Positions 32,848 to 39,696 of a DNA stretch of 64,000 nt are shown here, piece after piece (position 1 is the first letter of the stretch; every line of letters begins with the position of its first letter). Below the pieces are notes generated by a model that saw nothing but the letters and a program-made list of their open reading frames with translations, did no database searches and had not been told where the DNA came from. Origin of the DNA: Telluria beijingensis (GTDB lineage: Bacteria > Pseudomonadota > Gammaproteobacteria > Burkholderiales > Burkholderiaceae_D); assembly GCF_030770395.1 (NCBI RefSeq), contig NZ_CP132480.1, positions 1,159,115-1,223,114 on the forward strand. Reading direction: 5' to 3'. The position numbers and the translations under genes are program-made.

Positions 32848-33999
32848 ATGACGATGACAATGACAGGCGCGAGCGCCTGGATCGCCGGCACCGACCGCCC
32901 CGAGATCGAGACGGTCCGCATCGGCTTCATGCCGCTGGCCGATTGCGCGCCGCTGGTGATGGCCTCGGTGCTCGGCTTCGACGAACGGTACGGGGTGCGC
33001 TTCGAACTCACCCGCGAGCTGTCCTGGACCAGCATGCGCGACCGCCTGATCGCCCAGCAGCTCGACGCCGCCCACGTGCTGACCGGGATGCTGTACGGCG
33101 TCCAGAACGGCATCGGCACCCAGCAGTGCGATATGGCGGTGTTGATGAACCTGCACCAGAACGGCCAGGGCATCACGCTGTCGCGTGCGCTCGCCAACGC
33201 CGCCCGCGATCCAGGCCTGCTCAAGCGCCGGGTGGAAGATACCGGGCGCCGGCTGGTCCTGGCCCATACCTTCCCGACCGGGAACCACGCGATGTTCCTG
33301 TATTACTGGCTGGCCGCGCACGGCATCGACCCGCTGCTGGACTGCCAGGCGGTGACGGTCCCGCCGGTCCAGATGGCGGCCAGCCTGGCGGCCGGCCATA
33401 TGGATGGCTTTTGCGCGGGCGAGCCGTGGGGCCAGCGCGCGCAGCGCGACGGCGCCGGGGTGCAGGCCGCCTCCAGCGAGCAGATATGGCCGAACCACCC
33501 GGGCAAGGCGCTCGGCACGCGCGCCGATTTCGCCGCCACCCACCCCAACGCCTGCCGCGCCATGATCGCGGCGCTGCTGGACGCAGCACGCTGGCTCGAT
33601 GCCGCACGCGCCAACCGCGACGCCGCGGCCGAGGTGCTGGCCAGCCCCGCCTATATCGGCGCGAGCCGCGAGACGCTGCAATTCTGCCTGGGCGGACGGC
33701 AAACCGACGGCGATGGCTGGCGCGGCCACAACGGCCTGCGCTTCCACGCCAACGGCGAAGCCAACTTCCCGTGGCTATCGGACGGCATGTGGTTCATGAC
33801 CCAGCACCGGCGCTGGGGGCTGTTGCGCGAAGACCCGCCGTACCTGGCGCTGGCGGCGCAGGTCAACCGCATCGACCTGTACCGCGAGGCGGCCGAACGG
33901 ACCGGCACCATGCTGCCCGCGTCGTCCATGCGCAGCTCGACCCTGGTCGATGGCCGGGTGTGGAATGGCAGCGAGCCGCAGGCATGGGCTGCGGCATGA
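32848..33999 (+). CDS. nasS: NasS: nitrate-sensing NrtA-like protein
   Basis: The 383-residue protein is like the periplasmic nitrate-binding protein NrtA but lacks a signal peptide, as expected for the cytoplasmic sensor NasS. Landmarks are VRIGFMPLADCAPLVMASVLGFDERYGV near residue 23, LTGMLYGVQNGIG, VLMNLHQNGQGITLSRAL, HTFPTGNHAMFLYYWLA, DGFCAGEPWGQRA and GKALGTRADFAATHPNACRA. In the known NasST system NasS holds NasT inactive without nitrate. The start MTMTMTGAS offers several in-frame ATGs; 32848 is the first. It is co-transcribed with nasT and precedes the sigma-54 promoter of the nitrate genes. Confidence 0.92.
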   Translation: MTMTMTGASAWIAGTDRPEIETVRIGFMPLADCAPLVMASVLGFDERYGVRFELTRELSWTSMRDRLIAQQLDAAHVLTGMLYGVQNGIGTQQCDMAVLMNLHQNGQGITLSRALANAARDPGLLKRRVEDTGRRLVLAHTFPTGNHAMFLYYWLAAHGIDPLLDCQAVTVPPVQMAASLAAGHMDGFCAGEPWGQRAQRDGAGVQAASSEQIWPNHPGKALGTRADFAATHPNACRAMIAALLDAARWLDAARANRDAAAEVLASPAYIGASRETLQFCLGGRQTDGDGWRGHNGLRFHANGEANFPWLSDGMWFMTQHRRWGLLREDPPYLALAAQVNRIDLYREAAERTGTMLPASSMRSSTLVDGRVWNGSEPQAWAAA

Positions 34000-34011
34000 T
34001 CTTGAACGCGG

Positions 34012-34055
34012 TGCACGTTCCTGCATCATTGTGGGGAATGGTGCACCGCAATGCA
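34012..34055. promoter_or_regulatory. Two NtrC-like enhancer sites upstream of the nitrate operon
   Basis: TGCAC-N5-TGCA occurs at 34012-34025 and again at 34042-34055. The copies are 30 bp apart, close to three helical turns, about 70 to 115 bp upstream of the predicted sigma-54 start. The half-sites agree with the NtrC consensus TGCACC...GGTGCA, and a GGTGCACC core is present at the second site. Binding by NtrC is inference from position and motif. Confidence 0.55.
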
Positions 34056-34100
34056 GCATGTCCGCTTCATGCCACCTGCCGTCCTCCTCTAGTGACCCGG

Positions 34101-34116
34101 TGGCACGCCTCTTGCT
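34101..34116 (+). promoter_or_regulatory. Sigma-54 promoter of the nitrate assimilation operon
   Basis: TGGCAC-GCCTC-TTGCT matches the -24/-12 consensus completely, including the invariant GG (34102-34103) and GC (34114-34115) ten bases apart. Transcription should start near 34127, leaving a leader of about 130 nt before the transporter gene. Confidence 0.88.
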
Positions 34117-34174
34117 CATAGAGTGATTACAGGATCAATGGCGATTCTCTTCATATAGCGCTGGCCCAACGCAG

Positions 34175-34243
34175 GGACGGCACAGGACAACGGCGTCCGC
34201 AGCTACTGCCCACGGCAGCAAGCGCGGACGCCTTTTCGTTTTT
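34175..34243 (+). promoter_or_regulatory. NasT-controlled leader: antiterminator hairpin and intrinsic terminator
   Basis: A strong terminator is formed by GGCGTCCGC (34192-34200) and GCGGACGCC (34224-34232), followed by TTTTCGTTTTT (34233-34243). Its loop holds a further stem CTGCC/GGCAG. The 5' arm can pair instead with GGACG (34175-34179) through CGTCC (34194-34198), enclosing ACAGGACAAC. The two folds exclude each other. This is the arrangement by which NasT lets polymerase pass when nitrate is present. The exact ANTAR two-hairpin geometry (hexaloops with A1 and G4) I could not place with certainty. Confidence 0.8.
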
Positions 34244-34256
34244 CAAAGGAAGAACA

Positions 34257-35555
34257 ATGGCCAGCAAAGCGGACCGCATCGACCTCTTTTCATTCCAGGG
34301 CGCGCCCATGCGCGCCTTCCACCTGACCTGGGTGGCCTTCTTCGTCTGTTTCTTCGCCTGGTTCGCCTGCGCGCCGCTGATGCCGGTCATCAAGGGCGAG
34401 TTCGGGCTCTCGATGGAGCAGGTCGCCAACATCAATATCGCGGCCGTCGCCATTACCATCTTCGTGCGCCTGCTGGTGGGCCCGCTGTGCGACCGCTACG
34501 GCCCGCGCAAGACCTATACGGGGTTGCTGCTGATCGGCGCGGTTCCGGTGCTGGGCGTGGCGATGGCGCAGAGCTACGAGGCCTTCCTGCTGGCGCGCCT
34601 TGGCATCGGCGCGGTCGGCGCCAGCTTCGTGATCACCCAGTACCACACCTCGGTCATGTTCGGACCGAAGGTGGTCGGCACCGCCAATGCGGCGGCCGCC
34701 GGCTGGGGCAATGCCGGCGGCGGCGCGGCGCAGGCCATCATGCCGCTGTTCGTGGCCGCGATCGCGATGCTGGGCGTGAGCCAGTCGCTGAGCTGGCGCG
34801 TGGCGCTGGTGGTGCCCGGCCTGATGATGATCGCAATGGCCTTCTTCTACTGGCGCTATACGCAGGATTGCCCGGCCGGTAACTACGACGATCTGCGCAA
34901 GACGGGCCGCATGCCGGAAGGCGGCGGCAAGGGCGGCTGGGCGAGTTTCGTTGCCGGGTGCCGCAACCATCGCGCCTGGCTGCTGTTCGTCACCTACGGC
35001 GCCTGCTTCGGCATCGAGATCTTCATCCACAACATCGCCGCCGTCTACTACGTCGAGCACTTCGACCTGTCGCTGGCGCAGGCCGGCATGGCGGCCGGCA
35101 GCTTCGGCCTGCTGGCGCTGTTCGCCCGCGCCCTGGGCGGCTGGCTGTCGGACAAGGCCGCGCTGAACGGTGACCTGAACCGCCGCGTGACCGTGCTGTT
35201 CGTGCTGATGATCGGCGAAGGCCTCGGCCTGCTGTGGTTCGCCCAGGCCGAGGGCGTCGTGTTCGCCGTGCTCGCGATGCTGGTGTTCGGCCTGTTCACC
35301 CACATGGCCTGCGGCGCCACCTATGCGCTGGTGCCCTTCGTCGCACCGAAGGCGCTGGGCGGCGTGGCCGGCATCGTCGGCGCCGGCGGCAACGTCGGCG
35401 CGGTGGCGGCCGGATTTTTGATGAAGGGTACCGGCGACATCCAGCAGACGCTCACCATCCTCAGCGGTCTGGTGCTGGTCGCCAGCATCTGCGCTATCGC
35501 AGCCCGATTCACCGCGACCAGCGCCAGCAATGCGCCGGCCGCCGCAGCAGCTTAA
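34257..35555 (+). CDS. Nitrate/nitrite transporter, MFS NarK/NasA type
   Basis: The 432-residue protein has 12 membrane segments and the nitrate signature regions of the NNP family. These include FHLTWVAFFVCFFAWFACAPLMP near residue 18, the cytoplasmic loop VGPLCDRYGPRKTYT, and the glycine-rich stretches GTANAAAAGWGNAGGGAAQAIMP near 145 and GAGGNVGAVAAGFLMKG near 385. It imports nitrate for assimilation. It is the first gene after the sigma-54 promoter and the NasT-responsive leader, with an AGGAAGAAC ribosome site before ATG 34257. nirB follows 14 bp after the stop. Confidence 0.93.
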   Translation: MASKADRIDLFSFQGAPMRAFHLTWVAFFVCFFAWFACAPLMPVIKGEFGLSMEQVANINIAAVAITIFVRLLVGPLCDRYGPRKTYTGLLLIGAVPVLGVAMAQSYEAFLLARLGIGAVGASFVITQYHTSVMFGPKVVGTANAAAAGWGNAGGGAAQAIMPLFVAAIAMLGVSQSLSWRVALVVPGLMMIAMAFFYWRYTQDCPAGNYDDLRKTGRMPEGGGKGGWASFVAGCRNHRAWLLFVTYGACFGIEIFIHNIAAVYYVEHFDLSLAQAGMAAGSFGLLALFARALGGWLSDKAALNGDLNRRVTVLFVLMIGEGLGLLWFAQAEGVVFAVLAMLVFGLFTHMACGATYALVPFVAPKALGGVAGIVGAGGNVGAVAAGFLMKGTGDIQQTLTILSGLVLVASICAIAARFTATSASNAPAAAAA

Positions 35556-35569
35556 TGAAGGAGCAGCAA

Positions 35570-38098
35570 ATGCATATCGTCGTCATCGGCCACGGCATGG
35601 TGGGCCATAAATTCCTCGAAACCCTGGCCGCCAGCGGACGCCAGGATCTGCGCGTGACCGTGCTGGGCGAAGAGCCCCGGCCGGCCTACGACCGCGTGCA
35701 CCTGTCGGAATTCTTCGCCGGGAAGACGGCGGACGACCTGTCGCTGGTCGCACCGGGGTTCTTCGAGCGCGAGGACATGGTGCTGCGCCTGAATGCGAAA
35801 GTGGTCGGGGTCGACCGCGCGGCGCAGAGCGTGAGCCTGGCCGACGGTTCCTCCGTCGTCTATGACCGGCTGGTGCTGGCGACGGGCTCCTATCCCTTCG
35901 TGCCGCCCGTTCCTGGCGCGGATCGCAAGGATTGCTTCGTCTATCGCACCATCGAAGACCTGGAAGCGATGCAGGAGTGCGGCGCGCGGTCGACAACCGG
36001 CGTGGTGATCGGCGGCGGCCTGCTGGGTCTCGAATGCGCGAAGGCGCTGCGCGACCTGGGCCTGGATGCCCACGTGGTCGAATTCGCGCCGCGCCTGATG
36101 GCGGTGCAGGTCGACGATCCCGGCGCACGCGTGCTGCGCACCCGCATCGAAGAGCTGGGCGTTGGCGTCCATACCGGCAAGAACACGCTGGCGATCGTCG
36201 ACGGCGAGCAGGCCACCCACCGCATGCAGTTCGCGGACGGCACGCACCTGGACACCGACATGATCGTGTTCTCGGCCGGCATCCGCCCGCGCGACGAGCT
36301 GGCGCGCGCCTCTGGCCTGGAGATTGGCGCCCGCGGTGGCGTCGTGATCGATGACCGCTGCGTGACCTCGGACCCGCATATCTACGCGATCGGCGAATGC
36401 GCCTTGTGGAATGGCCAGCTGTATGGCCTGGTGGCGCCGGGCTACGATATGGCGCGCACCGCGGCGCGCCATCTGCTGGGCAGCGAGTGCGGCTTCGCCG
36501 GCGCCGACATGAGCACCAAGCTGAAACTGATGGGCGTGGACGTGGCCAGCATCGGCGATGCCCACGGCGCCACGCCGGGCAGCCGCAGCTACCAGTTCCT
36601 CGACGAACGCCGTCAAACCTATCGCAAGATCGTCGTCTCCAGCTGCGGCAAGTACCTGCTGGGCGGCGTGCTGGTGGGCGACGCCACCGCCTACGGCGCG
36701 CTGCTGCAGACAATGCTCAACAGGATCGAGCTGCCGGAAGCGCCCGAATACCTGATCCTGCCCGAGGACGGCGGCGCGGCCCGCCCGGCGATCGGCGTCG
36801 ACAAGCTGCCAGCCACGGCCCAGGTCTGCTCGTGCAACGACGTCAGCAAGGGCGCCCTGTGCGCGGCGGTCGCCGGCGGCGCCACCACCATCGGCGCGCT
36901 GAAAAGCTGCACCTCGGCCGGCACCGCCTGCGGCGGCTGCGTGCCGCTGGTGACGCAAGTCCTCAACGCCGAGCTGAAAAAACTGGGCGTGGCGGTCAAC
37001 AACCACCTGTGCGAGCACTTCCCGTATTCGCGCCAGGAGCTCTATCACCTGGTACGCGTCGAAGGCATCAAGGACTTCGGCGAACTGCTGGCGCGCCACG
37101 GCAAGGGCCTCGGTTGCGACGTCTGCAAGCCGACCGCCGCCAATATCCTGGCCTCGGTGTGGAATGATTTCGTGCTGAAGCCGAAGCACGCCAGCCTGCA
37201 GGATTCGAACGACTACTTCCTGGGCAACATCCAGAAGGACGGCACTTATTCCGTGGTGCCGCGCATGCCGGGCGGCGAAGTCACGGCCGACGGCCTGATC
37301 GCGGTGGGGATGGTGGCCAAGAAGTACGGCCTGTACACCAAGATCACCGGCGGCCAGCGGGTCGACCTGTTCGGCGCCCGCGTGGACCAGCTGCCCGCGA
37401 TCTGGGAAGAGCTGATCGCGGCCGGTTTCGAGTCGGGCCACGCCTACGGCAAATCGCTGCGCACCGTGAAATCCTGCGTCGGCTCGACCTGGTGCCGCTA
37501 CGGCGTCGGCGACAGCGTGGGCTTCGCCATCGCGCTGGAAAACCGCTACAAGGGATTGCGCGCGCCGCACAAGATCAAGTTCGGCGTCTCGGGCTGCACC
37601 CGCGAGTGCGCCGAAGCCCAGGGCAAGGACGTCGGCCTCATCGCCACCGACAAGGGCTGGAACCTCTACGTGTGCGGCAACGGCGGCATGAAGCCGCGCC
37701 ACGCCGAACTGATCGCCTCGAACCTGAGCGAAGAAGAAGTGGTGCGCCTGACGGACCGCTTCCTGATGTTCTACGTGCGCACCGCCGAACGCCTGCAGCG
37801 CACCAGCACCTGGCGCGAAAACCTGGAAGGTGGGCTCGACTACCTGAAGGCGGTCGTGATCGACGACAGCCTGGGCATCGCGCAGGAGCTCGAAGCGCAG
37901 ATGCAGCACGTGGTCGACACCTATGCCTGCGAGTGGAAGGAAGCCGTCACCGATCCTGCCGTGCGCCGCCGCTTCCGCCACTTCGTCAACAGCGCCCAGG
38001 CCGACGACAACGTCGTGTTCGTGCCCGAGCGTGGCCAGGTGCGTCCGGCCACCTTCGACGAACGCCGCCGCACCATCCCCATTGCCGCCGTCATTTAA
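35570..38098 (+). CDS. nirB: Assimilatory nitrite reductase large subunit NirB
   Basis: The enzyme reduces nitrite to ammonium with NAD(P)H. The 842-residue protein has three parts: an FAD/NAD module (residues 1-410, HIVVIGHGMVGHKFLE, LATGSYPFVPPVPG, GVVIGGGLLGLECAKAL, HIYAIGECALW), a BFD-type [2Fe-2S] region (QVCSCNDVSKG at Cys420/Cys422 and CTSAGTACGGC), and the sirohaem/[4Fe-4S] reductase domain (about 540-800). The cluster and sirohaem ligands lie in SCVGSTWCRYG and GVSGCTRECAEAQGKD. ATG 35570, with AAGGAG before it, gives the family start; an ATG at 35555 is possible. nirD follows after 11 bp. Confidence 0.96.
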   Translation: MHIVVIGHGMVGHKFLETLAASGRQDLRVTVLGEEPRPAYDRVHLSEFFAGKTADDLSLVAPGFFEREDMVLRLNAKVVGVDRAAQSVSLADGSSVVYDRLVLATGSYPFVPPVPGADRKDCFVYRTIEDLEAMQECGARSTTGVVIGGGLLGLECAKALRDLGLDAHVVEFAPRLMAVQVDDPGARVLRTRIEELGVGVHTGKNTLAIVDGEQATHRMQFADGTHLDTDMIVFSAGIRPRDELARASGLEIGARGGVVIDDRCVTSDPHIYAIGECALWNGQLYGLVAPGYDMARTAARHLLGSECGFAGADMSTKLKLMGVDVASIGDAHGATPGSRSYQFLDERRQTYRKIVVSSCGKYLLGGVLVGDATAYGALLQTMLNRIELPEAPEYLILPEDGGAARPAIGVDKLPATAQVCSCNDVSKGALCAAVAGGATTIGALKSCTSAGTACGGCVPLVTQVLNAELKKLGVAVNNHLCEHFPYSRQELYHLVRVEGIKDFGELLARHGKGLGCDVCKPTAANILASVWNDFVLKPKHASLQDSNDYFLGNIQKDGTYSVVPRMPGGEVTADGLIAVGMVAKKYGLYTKITGGQRVDLFGARVDQLPAIWEELIAAGFESGHAYGKSLRTVKSCVGSTWCRYGVGDSVGFAIALENRYKGLRAPHKIKFGVSGCTRECAEAQGKDVGLIATDKGWNLYVCGNGGMKPRHAELIASNLSEEEVVRLTDRFLMFYVRTAERLQRTSTWRENLEGGLDYLKAVVIDDSLGIAQELEAQMQHVVDTYACEWKEAVTDPAVRRRFRHFVNSAQADDNVVFVPERGQVRPATFDERRRTIPIAAVI

Positions 38099-38109
38099 GG
38101 AGCGTAGCC

Positions 38110-38457
38110 ATGCACCGTGATCTTCAACTCGACAACTGGACCGCGATCTGCACCCTGGACGAGATCGTGCCCGACACCGGCGTGTGCGCCTTGCTGAATG
38201 GCCGCCAGGTGGCGGTGTTCCGCGTCGGCGGCGACCAGCCGCGCGTGTTCGCCATCGATAACTACGATCCGAATTCGCAGGCCGCCGTGCTGTCGCGCGG
38301 GCTGGTGGGCAGCATCGGCGAGCGCATCGTGGTGGCGTCGCCGATCTACAAGCAGCACTTCGACCTGCAGAGCGGCGAATGCCTGGAAGCGCCGGCGCAG
38401 TCGGTGGCCAGCTACCCGGCGCGGATCGACGCCGGGCAGGTGTGGGTCGCCGCATGA
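38110..38457 (+). CDS. nirD: Nitrite reductase small subunit NirD
   Basis: The 115-residue protein has the Rieske-like NirD fold without iron-sulfur ligands, as usual for this subunit. Landmarks are WTAICTLDEIVPDTGVCALL, VAVFRVGGDQPRVFAIDNYDP, LVGSIGERIVVASPIYKQHF and DLQSGECLEAP. It pairs with NirB. The TGA overlaps the start of the next gene by 4 bp. Confidence 0.94.
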   Translation: MHRDLQLDNWTAICTLDEIVPDTGVCALLNGRQVAVFRVGGDQPRVFAIDNYDPNSQAAVLSRGLVGSIGERIVVASPIYKQHFDLQSGECLEAPAQSVASYPARIDAGQVWVAA

Positions 38458-39683
38458 AGTCGGCTGTGAAGCCCTCCCTGGTCGTGGTCGGCAACGGCAT
38501 GGCCGGCATGCGCACGGTCGAGGAGCTGCTGGCGCTGGCGCCCGAGCTCTACGACATCACCGTGTTCGGCGCCGAGCCGCGCGTGAACTACAACCGCATC
38601 ATGCTGTCGCCGGTGCTGGCCGGCGAAAAGACCGCGGACGAGATCGTGCTGCATCCGCGCAGCTGGTACGAGGAACACGGCATCACCCTGTACGCGGGCG
38701 ATCCGGTGGTGGCGATCGACCGTAAGCGGCGCATCGTGAGCGCGCGTTCGGGCAAGGAGGTGGCGTATGACCGCCTGCTGCTGGCGACCGGCTCGCAACC
38801 CTTCATCGTGCCGGTGCCGGGCGCGGATTTGCCGGGCGTGGTGGGCTTTCGCGACCTTGACGACGTCGACACCATGCTGCAGGCGGCGCGCGACGGCAGG
38901 CATGCGGTCGTGATCGGCGGCGGGCTGCTGGGGCTGGAAGCGGCCAACGGCCTGCTGCGGCAGGGCATGGACGTGACCGTTGTCCATCTCACCCAGAGCC
39001 TGCTGAACCAGCAGCTCGACGTCGACGCCTCGCTGCTGCTGAAAAGCGCGCTGGAGCGGCGCGGCTTGCGCATCCTGCTCGGCGCCCAGACCGCGGCCAT
39101 CCTCGGCAGCGGCAAGGTGGAAAGAGTTCGCTTCACCGACGGCTTCGAGGTGCCGGCCGACCTGGTGGTGATGGCGGCCGGCGTGCGGCCGAATGTGGCG
39201 CTGGCGCGCGAAGCCGGCCTGCACGTCGAGCGCGCCATCGTGGTCGACGACACCCTGCAAAGCTACGACCCGCGCGTGTACGCGGTGGGCGAGTGCGTCC
39301 AGCACCGCAAGGCGACCTTCGGCCTGGTGGCGCCGATCTGGGACCAGGCGCGCGTGTGCGCCGCCCACCTGGCCGGCCTGGGCCATCGCCGCTACGTGCA
39401 GCAGGCCACTGCCACCAAGCTGAAGGTCACCGGCATCGACCTGTACTCGGCCGGCAACATCGTCGGCGGGCCGGGCACGCAAGACCTGGTGCTGCGCGAC
39501 CGCCGCGCCGGTGTCTACAAGCGCCTGGTGCTCGAAGGGAACCGCATCACCGGCGCCGTGCTGTATGGCGACGTGGCGGACGGCCCTTGGTATTTCGACC
39601 TGATCCAGCGCGGCGCCGAAATCTCGGCGCTGCGCGATCGATTGTTGTTCGGGCCTGCGCTGTGTGAAGCGCAGGCCGCGTAG
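38454..39683 (+). CDS. FAD/NAD(P)H oxidoreductase, nitrate reductase electron-transfer subunit (NasB-like)
   Basis: The 409-residue protein resembles the FAD module of NirB. It has SLVVVGNGMAGMRTVEELLAL, NYNRIMLSPVLAGEKTADEI, LLATGSQPFIVPVPGADLPG, HAVVIGGGLLGLEAANGLLRQG and VYAVGECVQHRKATFGLVAPIWDQA. It ends without BFD or sirohaem domains. Lying between nirD and nasA and overlapping nirD by 4 bp, it most likely passes electrons from NAD(P)H to NasA, perhaps through the BFD-type cluster at the NasA C-terminus. That role is inference from context and from similar operons. Confidence 0.85.
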   Translation: MKSAVKPSLVVVGNGMAGMRTVEELLALAPELYDITVFGAEPRVNYNRIMLSPVLAGEKTADEIVLHPRSWYEEHGITLYAGDPVVAIDRKRRIVSARSGKEVAYDRLLLATGSQPFIVPVPGADLPGVVGFRDLDDVDTMLQAARDGRHAVVIGGGLLGLEAANGLLRQGMDVTVVHLTQSLLNQQLDVDASLLLKSALERRGLRILLGAQTAAILGSGKVERVRFTDGFEVPADLVVMAAGVRPNVALAREAGLHVERAIVVDDTLQSYDPRVYAVGECVQHRKATFGLVAPIWDQARVCAAHLAGLGHRRYVQQATATKLKVTGIDLYSAGNIVGGPGTQDLVLRDRRAGVYKRLVLEGNRITGAVLYGDVADGPWYFDLIQRGAEISALRDRLLFGPALCEAQAA

Positions 39684-39696
39684 AAGAGAGTCACTT

